Source of the DNA: Gammaproteobacteria bacterium
GTDB taxonomy: Bacteria; Pseudomonadota; Gammaproteobacteria; Arenicellales; JAANXG01
Direction: 5' to 3'
NCBI GenBank assembly: GCA_024638505.1
Contig: JAHEKE010000018.1
Coordinates: 1 to 64,000, forward strand
DNA: 64,000 nucleotides
Shown: piece by piece, positions 56,150 to 64,000 of the stretch
Numbering within the stretch: the stretch's first letter is position 1
Layout of the letters: each line of letters begins with the position of its first letter
Notes under the pieces: generated by a model
Told to the model about the DNA's origin: nothing
Seen by the model: the letters and a program-made list of their open reading frames with translations, nothing else
Database searches by the model: none
Position numbers and translations under genes: made by a program

Positions 56150-58858
56150 ATGCTCACAAAAATATTCGGTAGCCGTAACCAGCGCTTAGTAAAGCGCATG
56201 CAAAAAGATGTCAACAGGGTCAATGCGCTTGAAGCAGATTTGAACGCGTTGACCGATGAGCAGCTCGCGGCAAAAACTGATGAATTTCGAGCACGTTTGA
56301 ACAACGGTGAAACGATAGAGGAGTTACTGGCAGAAGCATTTGCTGTTGTTCGTGAGACCGCTAACAGAACTTTGCATATGCGTCACTTTGACGTGCAGCT
56401 GATCGGCGGCATGGTATTGCACCAAGGTAAAATTGCGGAAATGCGCACCGGGGAGGGTAAAACGCTGGTCGCTACTTTGCCTGCTTATCTCAACAGCCTC
56501 GATGGCAGCTGTGTTCATATTATTACGGTAAACGACTATCTGGCAAACCGTGACGCCGAGTGGATGGGTAAAATTTATCGATTTTTAGGTCTCACTGTCG
56601 GTGTGGTTGTGTCTGGTCAGGATGCGGCCGCTAAACGTGAGGCGTATGCCTGTGACATCGTTTATGGAACGAACAATGAGTTCGGCTTTGATTATCTGCG
56701 GGACAATATGGCGTTTACCGGGTCTGATAGGGTACAGCGTGGTTTGAATTACGCCATAGTCGACGAGGTGGACTCCATCCTGATAGACGAGGCGCGCACC
56801 CCGCTCATCATTTCCGGCCCTGCTGAAGAAAGCACCGATCTGTACCTCAAAATCAATAACATCATTCCACTGCTTACTCGACAGGAGGAAGAGGGGGGAC
56901 CTGGCGACTATAGCCTAGACGAGAAGGCAAAGCAGGCGTTTTTCACTGAGGAAGGACATGAAAAATGCGAACGGCTGTTAGAGGAGCATAAACTGTTACC
57001 CGCCGGGTCGAGTCTTTATGATGTAGCCAATATTTCCCTGTTGCATCACCTCAACGCCGCTTTACGTGCACACACTTTATTCCAGCGCGACGTGGACTAC
57101 ATCGTGCAAAATGATGAAGTGATTATCATTGACGAGTTCACCGGGCGCATGATGCCGGGCAGACGCTGGTCGGAAGGGCTGCATCAGGCTGTAGAGGCAA
57201 AGGAGGGGGCAAGAGTTCAGCAAGAAAATCAAACTTTAGCCTCCATTACCTTCCAGAACTACTTTCGTCTGTATGACAAATTAGCCGGAATGACTGGGAC
57301 AGCTGATACGGAAGCCCCGGAATTTCAGCAGATTTATGGTCTTGAGGTAGTAGTCATACCGACTCACATGCCGATGGTCAGGGATGACAGGCCTGACCTG
57401 GTGTATCGAACCACCAAGGAAAAGTTTCAATCGATAATTGATGGCGTAACTGAATCGCATAATAAAGGTCAGCCCGTATTGCTGGGCACGGCCTCGATCG
57501 AAACTTCGGAGATACTGGCTAAGCTCATGGACAAAGAGAATCTCAAGCATGAGGTGCTGAATGCCAAGCAGCACGAGCGAGAAGCACAGATTATTGCTCA
57601 GGCCGGTAGACCGGGAGCGATCACCATAGCGACTAACATGGCCGGGCGTGGGACGGATATCGTACTGGGTGGAAACCTTGAGAAAGAGCTGGAGGAAGTC
57701 GGCGATGATCCGGAGAAGGAGCATCAGACTAGAGAGGCCTGGCAGCAGCGGCACGAGCAGGTCGTGCAGGCCGGTGGATTACATGTGATCGGCACAGAGC
57801 GCCACGAATCGCGACGCATCGACAATCAGCTGCGTGGGCGCTCCGGTCGACAGGGGGATCCGGGATCATCACGTTTTTATCTCGCGCTGGAAGATAATTT
57901 AATGCGGATCTTTGGTTCCGACCGCGTATCCGGCCTGATGCAGAAATTGGGAATGGAAGAGGGTGAAGCCATAGAACATCCATGGGTAACGAAAGCCATT
58001 GAAAACGCACAGCGTAAGGTTGAGGGTCGAAATTTTGATATTCGCAAACAATTGCTCGAGTACGATGACGTTGCTAACGATCAACGCAAGATAATTTACG
58101 CCGAGCGTAACAGACTGATGGATGTCGACGACATCTATGAAAACATTGAATCCATGCGCTCTGATGTCGTACAGGAGGTTATCGGTCGTTCCATACCGCC
58201 CCAGAGTCTGGAGGAACAATGGGATATTGACGGTTTAGAGCGTGACCTTGAGGCCGAATTCGGACTGTCGTTTCCAATCAAGCAGTGGTTGGATGACGAT
58301 GGCGATCTGCATGAAGAAACTCTGCGCGAGCGCATTCTTCAAAAGATCACCGCCGCGTATGAGCAAAAGGTCGCAGATGTGGGTGAGCCGGTGATGCGGC
58401 ATCTGGAAAAAGCCGTGACGTTGCAAGTGCTCGACTCCCAGTGGAAAGAACACTTAGCCGCAATGGATCATTTGCGCCAGGGCATTGGTTTGAGGGGCTA
58501 CGCACAAAAAAACCCCAAGCAAGAGTATAAACGGGAAGCTTTTGAGATGTTCGACGCCCTGCTGCAGAATGTAAAACACGATGTAGTGACTTTGCTATCC
58601 AAACTGCAGGTTCGTACCGAGGGAGAGATCGAACAGATGGAGGCACAGCAACGGGCGCGAGCGCCGAAAAGTATGAACTTTGTGCATCCCGACATGGAGC
58701 AGCCTGGGTTGGGTGAGGAGGCAACAGCGACTGCACAAGCGGAAAGTAAGCCGGCTCAACCATTCGTCAGACAGGGGCGTAAAATTGGACGAAACGAGCC
58801 GTGTCCGTGCGGTTCCGGCAAGAAGTACAAACAATGCCATGGCCGTCTCAACGCCTGA
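56150..58858 (+). CDS. secA: Protein translocase ATPase SecA
   Basis: SecA drives secretion of preproteins through SecYEG. The start at 56150 gives 902 residues, close to E. coli SecA (901), and the expected N-terminus [12 protein letters not shown]. Walker A is MRTGEGKT, the DEAD-like motif is [16 protein letters not shown], and the C-terminal zinc site is [14 protein letters not shown], which binds SecB. An open in-frame stretch runs back to GTG 56066, but it would add a Pro-rich, atypical extension. Confidence 0.96.
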   Translation: MLTKIFGSRNQRLVKRMQKDVNRVNALEADLNALTDEQLAAKTDEFRARLNNGETIEELLAEAFAVVRETANRTLHMRHFDVQLIGGMVLHQGKIAEMRTGEGKTLVATLPAYLNSLDGSCVHIITVNDYLANRDAEWMGKIYRFLGLTVGVVVSGQDAAAKREAYACDIVYGTNNEFGFDYLRDNMAFTGSDRVQRGLNYAIVDEVDSILIDEARTPLIISGPAEESTDLYLKINNIIPLLTRQEEEGGPGDYSLDEKAKQAFFTEEGHEKCERLLEEHKLLPAGSSLYDVANISLLHHLNAALRAHTLFQRDVDYIVQNDEVIIIDEFTGRMMPGRRWSEGLHQAVEAKEGARVQQENQTLASITFQNYFRLYDKLAGMTGTADTEAPEFQQIYGLEVVVIPTHMPMVRDDRPDLVYRTTKEKFQSIIDGVTESHNKGQPVLLGTASIETSEILAKLMDKENLKHEVLNAKQHEREAQIIAQAGRPGAITIATNMAGRGTDIVLGGNLEKELEEVGDDPEKEHQTREAWQQRHEQVVQAGGLHVIGTERHESRRIDNQLRGRSGRQGDPGSSRFYLALEDNLMRIFGSDRVSGLMQKLGMEEGEAIEHPWVTKAIENAQRKVEGRNFDIRKQLLEYDDVANDQRKIIYAERNRLMDVDDIYENIESMRSDVVQEVIGRSIPPQSLEEQWDIDGLERDLEAEFGLSFPIKQWLDDDGDLHEETLRERILQKITAAYEQKVADVGEPVMRHLEKAVTLQVLDSQWKEHLAAMDHLRQGIGLRGYAQKNPKQEYKREAFEMFDALLQNVKHDVVTLLSKLQVRTEGEIEQMEAQQRARAPKSMNFVHPDMEQPGLGEEATATAQAESKPAQPFVRQGRKIGRNEPCPCGSGKKYKQCHGRLNA

Positions 58859-58887
58859 TCGCGATGCCGCAGAGGCAGATTGCCTGA

Positions 58888-60114
58888 GTGATGATGCCCA
58901 TCGGCCTACCGAAGACTCCGCGGCTTGAAGCCGTTCCCGGCGTTAAGCTGGGCACTGCCAACGCCGGTATCAGCAAAGCTGAGAGGGATGACGTAGCGCT
59001 GATAACTTGCCCTGCCTCCACCGCAGTTGCTGCGGTTTTTACTAACAATCTTTTTTCTGCCGCGCCCGTTACCGTGGCAAAACAACACTTGAGCAAATGC
59101 TCTCCACAGGCACTGTTTATCAACAGCGGTAACGCTAACGCCGCCACTGGTGTGCGGGGAATACAGGATGCGGAAAGCGTCTGCGAGCGGGTGGCGCAGG
59201 AGCTGGGATTAGAGAAATCGGCGGTGTTACCCTTCTCAACTGGGGTTATTGGGTCGAGACTCCCGCTGTCGTCTATGCTCAAAGCAATACCTGAGTGTAT
59301 GCACGCCCTGTCGGTAGACAATTGGCTAGCTGCGGCGAAGGCCATGATGACTACAGATACGGTGCCCAAGGGCGTATCAAGGCGCTTCACGCTCGGTAAT
59401 GCGAACATCACTCTCACTGGCATTGCTAAGGGCTCCGGCATGATTCGACCGCAAATGGCGACGATGCTGGGTTTTGTGGCAATGGATGCAGCGGTAACTC
59501 GCCCTGTTCTGCAATTATTGTTACGCCGGGCTGTATCAAAAAGCTTTAACCGAATCACCATTGATGGAGATACATCGACCAACGATGCGTGCGTTTTGCT
59601 TGCAACCGGGCAGGCAGAAATGGAGGCGATCCAGCATGAGTCTGATCAACGCTTTGCAGAGCTAGAGCGAAACATTGAGCAGCTGTTTGTAGAGCTGGCG
59701 CAGAGTCTCGTCCGAGACGGTGAAGGCGCCACCAAGTTTGTGACTATTGAAGTCGTTGGCGCGGCAACGGATGGGGATGCGCAGGGGCTAGCCTTCGCCG
59801 TGGCGCACTCACCGCTGGTAAAGACAGCACTGTTTGCCAGTGACCCCAATTGGGGCAGAATTCTCGCCGTGATCGGACGGGCTGGCCTCGATCGGCTTGA
59901 AATAAACAAAGTGGATGTTTACGTAAATGATGTCGCATTTGTCGTTAATGGGGAGCGCGCCGATACTTATACTGAGGAGTCCGGCCAAGCGGTGATGGCG
60001 CCGGAGGAAATTCACTTGAAGATTTGTTTAGGGTCGGGCAATGCCCGCGGCTTGGTATGGACCACCGATCTGTCCTATGACTATGTCAAAATCAATGCCG
60101 AATACCGGAGTTGA
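58888..60114 (+). CDS. argJ: Glutamate N-acetyltransferase/amino-acid acetyltransferase
   Basis: ArgJ transfers acetyl groups from N-acetylornithine to glutamate, closing the cyclic arginine pathway. The 408-residue protein self-cleaves between Ala and Thr in GMIRPQMATMLGFV, leaving the threonine nucleophile; the segment is conserved here. The start is a run GTG-ATG-ATG at 58888-58896, so it is uncertain by one or two codons. It follows secA by 29 bp and precedes the mutT-thiE gene by 12 bp. Confidence 0.96.
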   Translation: MMMPIGLPKTPRLEAVPGVKLGTANAGISKAERDDVALITCPASTAVAAVFTNNLFSAAPVTVAKQHLSKCSPQALFINSGNANAATGVRGIQDAESVCERVAQELGLEKSAVLPFSTGVIGSRLPLSSMLKAIPECMHALSVDNWLAAAKAMMTTDTVPKGVSRRFTLGNANITLTGIAKGSGMIRPQMATMLGFVAMDAAVTRPVLQLLLRRAVSKSFNRITIDGDTSTNDACVLLATGQAEMEAIQHESDQRFAELERNIEQLFVELAQSLVRDGEGATKFVTIEVVGAATDGDAQGLAFAVAHSPLVKTALFASDPNWGRILAVIGRAGLDRLEINKVDVYVNDVAFVVNGERADTYTEESGQAVMAPEEIHLKICLGSGNARGLVWTTDLSYDYVKINAEYRS

Positions 60115-60126
60115 ATAAGTTAAGTT

Positions 60127-61092
60127 TTGACCCCTGAGCAAAAGCGCAGCGGTGGTTTGGTCGACGTAGTTGTCGGCGTCGTATTCAACGAAGCGGGTCA
60201 GGTATTGGTCAATCAGCGCACCTACCCAGAGGAGTTTGCGGGGAAATGGGAATTTCCAGGAGGCAAAATCGAGGCCGGTGAGACGCTTTGCCAGGCCCTG
60301 CATCGCGAGCTGTTGGAAGAAGTCAATATAGACATAGCCTCAAGTGAACCCTTGATCTGCATAACCCATCACTATGCCAGCGCCGCGGTGCGCCTGTTTG
60401 TGCGCAAGGTTTCTCACTTTCAGGGGACCCCGCAGGGAAGCGAGGGGCAGAAAATCAAGTGGATTGCACCTGACGAACTGTGCAATCTGGATTTTCTAGA
60501 CGCGAACGAATCAATACTAAACGCAGTTCGCTTACCTCACTATTATTTAATAACCAATGCCGCCAAGTTTGGCCGTACTCATACTTTACGAAGGCTGCAA
60601 AGCCTTCTGCAAACGCATAAATGCATCGTTCAATTGCGGGAGAAAGACATGCAGCGGCGGGTTTTTGACGAGTTTGCCAAAAGTGTTATCAGACTTTGTC
60701 ACAGTCATGCAACGCCGGTTTTGGCCAATGCGAAACCAGAGGTGGCTCTCGACCTTGGATTTGATGGGGTGCATCTCGATTCTGCCAGCCTTAAGGAATT
60801 GACCGTCCGCCCCGCACCGCATGGTTTCTGGGTCGCGGCATCATGCCACAATAGCGGAGAAGTCGAGGCCGCTGAAAAAATAAAAGTAGATTTCCTTGTC
60901 CTTTCACCGGTGGCGCAAACTGAATCGCATCCAGGGGCATCTTCCATGGGCTGGCGACGATTCCAAGAATACTGCTCCACCGCAAGTATTCCCATCTACG
61001 CCCTAGGCGGCCTGCAGTTTGCAGACCTTGCAAAGGCGCGAGAATCTGGAGCGCAGGGAGTTGCCGTGATCCGGGCGGCATGGAGAAATTAG
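60127..61092 (+). CDS. Nudix hydrolase fused to ThiE-like thiamine phosphate synthase
   Basis: A 321-residue two-domain protein. Residues 10-130 are a MutT-like Nudix domain with GKWEFPGGKIEAGETL and RELLEEVNI. Residues 140-320 resemble ThiE, with IVQLREKDM, GFDGVHLDS and PIYALGGLQFADL. The first part would hydrolyse damaged nucleotides such as 8-oxo-dGTP; the second may join HMP-PP and thiazole phosphate, or be degenerate. The fusion at this location is, from memory, common in gammaproteobacteria. The start is TTG at 60127. It sits 12 bp after argJ. Confidence 0.9.
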   Translation: MTPEQKRSGGLVDVVVGVVFNEAGQVLVNQRTYPEEFAGKWEFPGGKIEAGETLCQALHRELLEEVNIDIASSEPLICITHHYASAAVRLFVRKVSHFQGTPQGSEGQKIKWIAPDELCNLDFLDANESILNAVRLPHYYLITNAAKFGRTHTLRRLQSLLQTHKCIVQLREKDMQRRVFDEFAKSVIRLCHSHATPVLANAKPEVALDLGFDGVHLDSASLKELTVRPAPHGFWVAASCHNSGEVEAAEKIKVDFLVLSPVAQTESHPGASSMGWRRFQEYCSTASIPIYALGGLQFADLAKARESGAQGVAVIRAAWRN

Positions 61093-61160
61093 GCCCAAAC
61101 TGATCGCGGCCGTAGATCGATTAGACTATGACCGGGTTTACTATTAAGGCGGCCGTTTTT

Positions 61161-61769
61161 TCAGTCTTCGGTCTCACCGCATGTGGCCAGTATACTCCGG
61201 TGCGCAGTAAGCACCCTGCCCTCAAGGTCTTTGATAGTTCCGTTGTTAACAATAACGTAATCGGCGGACGCCAACCGCGTTTGCCGAGTTGTTTGGGTAG
61301 ATACTATGGCACTAATGTCTGCTTTAGACAGGCCGTTCCGCTTTTCTATCCAGCCGATCCTTTGCTCCTCCGGCGCGTCAATAACCAATACCTTATCCAC
61401 CAGTTCAACAAAATCGGTTTCAAACAGCAAAGGCACGACCACGATGCAGTAGGGAGCGTTTAAATCCTGCAGCCGCTTCAAGACGGCATTTTTAATTCTT
61501 GGATGAAGAATCGATTCAAGTGACTTTCTCAAGGAAGAGTCTGAGAAAACAATCTTACCCAGCAGCCTGCGATCGAGTTTGTTGTCTTGAGTTAGAATCT
61601 CTGTACCAAAAGTATCTACAATTTCTGTGAGCACCGGTGAACCAGGGCATACCAGTTCGCGCGCGATGATATCGGTATCAATAACAGGCACACCCATATT
61701 TTTAAATATGTCAGATACAGTGGTTTTACCGACACCTATCCCCCCGGTTAATCCTATCTTGAGCATCAA
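61161..61769 (-). CDS. coaE: Dephospho-CoA kinase
   Basis: CoaE phosphorylates dephospho-CoA, the last step of coenzyme A synthesis. The 202-residue protein has the P-loop GLTGGIGVGKTTVSD and the DTDIIARELV segment with the acceptor site, and the C-terminal LASADYVIVNNG stretch. It overlaps the end of pilD by four bases (stop and start), as in many gammaproteobacteria where coaE follows pilD. Confidence 0.97.
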   Translation of the reverse strand: MMLKIGLTGGIGVGKTTVSDIFKNMGVPVIDTDIIARELVCPGSPVLTEIVDTFGTEILTQDNKLDRRLLGKIVFSDSSLRKSLESILHPRIKNAVLKRLQDLNAPYCIVVVPLLFETDFVELVDKVLVIDAPEEQRIGWIEKRNGLSKADISAIVSTQTTRQTRLASADYVIVNNGTIKDLEGRVLTAHRSILATCGETED

Positions 61770-62638
61770 GTCAATCCGGTAAATCGAAAGTAAGCATTAA
61801 CGATATCGTTACCGGCTACGAGTGATATCCATCCCGCTAGACACAAGTAGGGACCAAAAGGAATGGGTGTATCACGGGTTTTGTTCTGCAGCGCTAAAAG
61901 CACGATGCCGGTCACTGCCCCTACCGTTGCTGACAGCAAGACGATCAGCGGGAGCTGCTGCCAACCCAGCCACGCGCCGAGCATCGCCAGTAGTTTGAAA
62001 TCACCATACCCCATTCCCTCTTTTCCGGTTAATAGCCTGAATCCATGATAAACCAGCCACAGTGAAACATATCCCGCAACGGCTCCGTAAATGGCGGAGT
62101 ACAGATCAGTAAACACGCCCATCGAGTTAATCAATAAGCCAAGCCATATACCCGGCAGCGTAATACTATCCGGCAGAATCTGTTCATCTATATCTATGAA
62201 GATCAGGGGAATCAGCATCCCGCTTAAAACAATGCCTGCCAACGCGGCATAGGAAAAGCCAAAAGTCCATGCGACGGCAGAAAAAGTCAGGGCTGTTAAC
62301 GTCTCAACGACGGGATAGCGCATAGAAATCTTTGTCTTACAGTACCGGCAGCGCCCTCGCAGGAACACAAAGCTGAGTATGGGTATGTTGTCAATCCAAC
62401 CTATGTCCTGAGCGCAGTGCGGACATCTTGAGGATGGGCTTAGCAGAGAAATTTCTTTGAGGTCCGAGCGATCCGTTATTTCCAGTAGTTCCTCGCACTG
62501 CTCAGTCCAGCTGTTTTGCAGCATTTTTGGCAGTCTATGGATGACAACGTTGAAAAAACTGCCAAACAGCAGGCCGAGTATGGCGACGCAGCTCACGTAC
62601 AGAGGTTGGTTTGTACTGAACAGATTAATCAGTTCCAT
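61766..62638 (-). CDS. pilD: Type IV prepilin peptidase PilD
   Basis: PilD cleaves the leader of type IV prepilins and N-methylates the new N-terminus. This 290-residue membrane protein has the zinc-binding cysteine pairs CPHC and CRYC in its cytoplasmic loop. The two catalytic aspartates of aspartic prepilin peptidases are in FIDIDEQILPD and GYGDFKLLAMLG. About seven to eight helices are seen. It lies after pilC and before coaE. Confidence 0.96.
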   Translation of the reverse strand: MELINLFSTNQPLYVSCVAILGLLFGSFFNVVIHRLPKMLQNSWTEQCEELLEITDRSDLKEISLLSPSSRCPHCAQDIGWIDNIPILSFVFLRGRCRYCKTKISMRYPVVETLTALTFSAVAWTFGFSYAALAGIVLSGMLIPLIFIDIDEQILPDSITLPGIWLGLLINSMGVFTDLYSAIYGAVAGYVSLWLVYHGFRLLTGKEGMGYGDFKLLAMLGAWLGWQQLPLIVLLSATVGAVTGIVLLALQNKTRDTPIPFGPYLCLAGWISLVAGNDIVNAYFRFTGLT

Positions 62639-62744
62639 GAAAGAATAACCGGGGTGTAAAAGGACCTTACAAGTTTACTAAAGCTCAGAGATGAGCCATA
62701 GACAGCGCGCCGCCGCTTTTTTTTTGAGGGGGAGAGCCTTCGCC
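62639..62744. other. Gap between pilC and pilD
   Basis: About 106 bp contain a run of nine T's after a GC-rich block (GCGCGCCGCCGC, near 62706-62725). On the pil strand this is an A-run and not a terminator. No gene is seen. Confidence 0.4.
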
Positions 62745-63968
62745 TTAGAAGACCGCAGCCATCTTGAATATAGGCAAGTACATGGCCACGACAACCGTAC
62801 CGACGATAACACCCAGCATGACGATCATTATCGGTTCGATCAGGCTGCTCAATGCTGCCACAGCGTCATCAACTTCACGCTCATAGAACTCAGCCACCTT
62901 CATCAACATCAATTCGAGTTCGCCAGATTCTTCACCGCTTGACACCATTTGCAGCACCATGCTCGGAAACAGCTTGGATTCGGCCATTGACACTTCGAGT
63001 GAGCGGCCGGTACTCACTTCGCTGCGAATCTCCAAGATGCCCTGATCATAAACTCGGTTTCCGGCAGCAACAGCCACGGTCTCCAAAGCATCAACCAGCG
63101 GTACGCCGGCGCCAAACATCGTTGATAGGGTGCGAGCGACCCGGGATATTATGGCTTTGCGCACAACGACCCCAAAAATCGGCAACCTCAGCAGTATACG
63201 ATCCAGAGCAAACTGCATCTTCGGCGATCTCTTATAGAGATAAGTTAATCCGACAACGGTACCAATCAATATCCCGAAAACGACGTACCAGTATGATTGG
63301 AACCAACGTGAAGCGTCCACAATCATGCGCGTCAGCGTCGGGAGGTCTCCACCGAAGTTCTTAAAAAGGTTTTCGAATTGCGGTATGACGAAAATCAATA
63401 GAACTGTAACCACCACAATAGCTACAACCAGTACTGCCGAAGGATAGAGTAGTGCCGAACGTATTTTACTTTTTATCGCTTCAATCTTTTCTTTGTAAGT
63501 GGCGACTTTTTCCAGCAGAATATCCAGCGTTCCAGATTGTTCTCCGGCAGAGACTAAAGCGGTGTACAAGCGATCAAAGTGAACAGGGTATCGGCTGAGG
63601 GAATCACTTAAGCTGGTGCCGGATTCTACCTCTTGACGCACTGAGGTTAACAGCTCCTGCACGCTCGGGTTATCGTGCCCCCGGGCCAGCGCTTCTATGG
63701 ATTGAGCAACTGGAATACCAGCGCCGATCATGGTGGCCAGCTGCCTGGTTACGAAGGTTATGTCTTTCGCCGTTATTCGACGCTTTGGTTGAAAGATTGG
63801 CCTTGATTTTTTTCGGACTTTAGTGGCGCGTATACCCTGCCGACGCAGGGTGGCTTTGACGAAAGCCGCGTTGGGAGCTTCGTTATCGCCCTTCAGACGA
63901 CGGCCGCGGCCGTCAGTGCCCTCCCACACGAATTGCTGAAGTTTACGAGCGCGCGCTTGCTTGGCCAT
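62745..63968 (-). CDS. pilC: Type IV pilus inner-membrane platform protein PilC
   Basis: PilC (GspF family) is the inner-membrane assembly platform of the type IV pilus. The 407-residue protein has two T2SSF repeats, marked by FVTRQLATMIGAGIPVAQS and the later VARTLSTMFGAGVPLVDAL, and three hydrophobic segments (two in the middle, one at the C-terminus: IVMLGVIVGTVVVAMYLPIF). The frame begins 32 bp from the right edge of the window, so pilB presumably lies just beyond. Confidence 0.95.
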   Translation of the reverse strand: MAKQARARKLQQFVWEGTDGRGRRLKGDNEAPNAAFVKATLRRQGIRATKVRKKSRPIFQPKRRITAKDITFVTRQLATMIGAGIPVAQSIEALARGHDNPSVQELLTSVRQEVESGTSLSDSLSRYPVHFDRLYTALVSAGEQSGTLDILLEKVATYKEKIEAIKSKIRSALLYPSAVLVVAIVVVTVLLIFVIPQFENLFKNFGGDLPTLTRMIVDASRWFQSYWYVVFGILIGTVVGLTYLYKRSPKMQFALDRILLRLPIFGVVVRKAIISRVARTLSTMFGAGVPLVDALETVAVAAGNRVYDQGILEIRSEVSTGRSLEVSMAESKLFPSMVLQMVSSGEESGELELMLMKVAEFYEREVDDAVAALSSLIEPIMIVMLGVIVGTVVVAMYLPIFKMAAVF

Positions 63969-64000
63969 AACCTAAAGATTAGTCGCTCTTTCAATTTCTT

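Noticed and set aside
1..64000. Mobile elements, CRISPR arrays, tRNA or rRNA genes, toxin-antitoxin or defence systems
   Set aside because: I looked for transposase and integrase proteins, spaced direct repeats, tRNA-like folds and defence domains and saw none.

Overview
The window looks like a chromosomal segment of a non-enteric gammaproteobacterium. The support is a complete division and cell-wall (dcw) cluster running mraZ to lpxC, followed by a DUF721/DciA gene, an M23 peptidase, secA, argJ and a Nudix-ThiE fusion gene. From memory this order is typical of Pseudomonas-like gammaproteobacteria. LpxC and an outer-membrane porin indicate a Gram-negative envelope, and the MurE DNPR motif indicates meso-diaminopimelate peptidoglycan. 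PilD and PilC at the right edge indicate type IV pili or a type II secretion relative. I see no rRNA, tRNA, CRISPR array, insertion sequence or prophage. Genus-level placement is not possible from what I can see.

Left part (1-35.6 kb): a mosaic of metabolic, transport and envelope genes in short operons. It begins with polyphosphate kinase. Next comes a tight three-gene minus-strand operon (class III aminotransferase, agmatinase-family ureohydrolase, SDR dehydrogenase) facing a divergent porin, which suggests catabolism of a guanidino or amino compound. An acyl-CoA dehydrogenase follows that lacks the glutamate at both usual catalytic positions. MFS, MATE and SLC13-type transporters come next, then a Nudix hydrolase, a cupin and an oxaloacetate decarboxylase-like enzyme. 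A DUF5665 membrane protein, a TPR protein, thiD, a zinc-ribbon HEFGH membrane protease and an unpaired TldD-like protease follow. After a small ERR-motif protein there are a GNAT acetyltransferase, dienelactone hydrolase, OsmC, a membrane-anchored ankyrin protein, a PaiB-like flavoprotein, a large DUF3604 protein, PilZ, dodecin, a CDF transporter and an HdeD protein. The section ends with a secreted subtilase carrying a C-terminal HExxH motif, an aromatic-CoA-type flavin monooxygenase and a HAD phosphatase.

Central part (35.9-54.5 kb): the dcw operon mraZ-rsmH-ftsL-ftsI-murE-murF-mraY-murD-ftsW-murG-murC-murB-ddl-ftsQ-ftsA-ftsZ-lpxC. Nearly every junction up to ftsA overlaps or touches (ATGA, TGATG and similar). 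It is preceded by a strong sigma70-like promoter (TTGACA, 18 bp, TATAGT) and three TGGG repeats at exact 10-bp spacing, the known layout of an MraZ operator. These genes make the lipid-linked peptidoglycan precursor, flip and polymerise it at the septum, and build the divisome. LpxC starts lipid A synthesis.

Right part (54.5-64 kb): dciA on the minus strand; the M23 peptidase, secA, argJ and mutT-thiE on the plus strand; then coaE, pilD and pilC on the minus strand, with pilC at the edge.

The most unusual items are the acyl-CoA dehydrogenase without catalytic glutamates (candidate desulfinase-like enzyme), the subtilase-zincin fusion, the aminotransferase/ureohydrolase/SDR/porin module, the ERR-motif mini-protein and two small genes found by reading the DNA directly. 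I did not find a clearly new multi-gene defence or mobile system.
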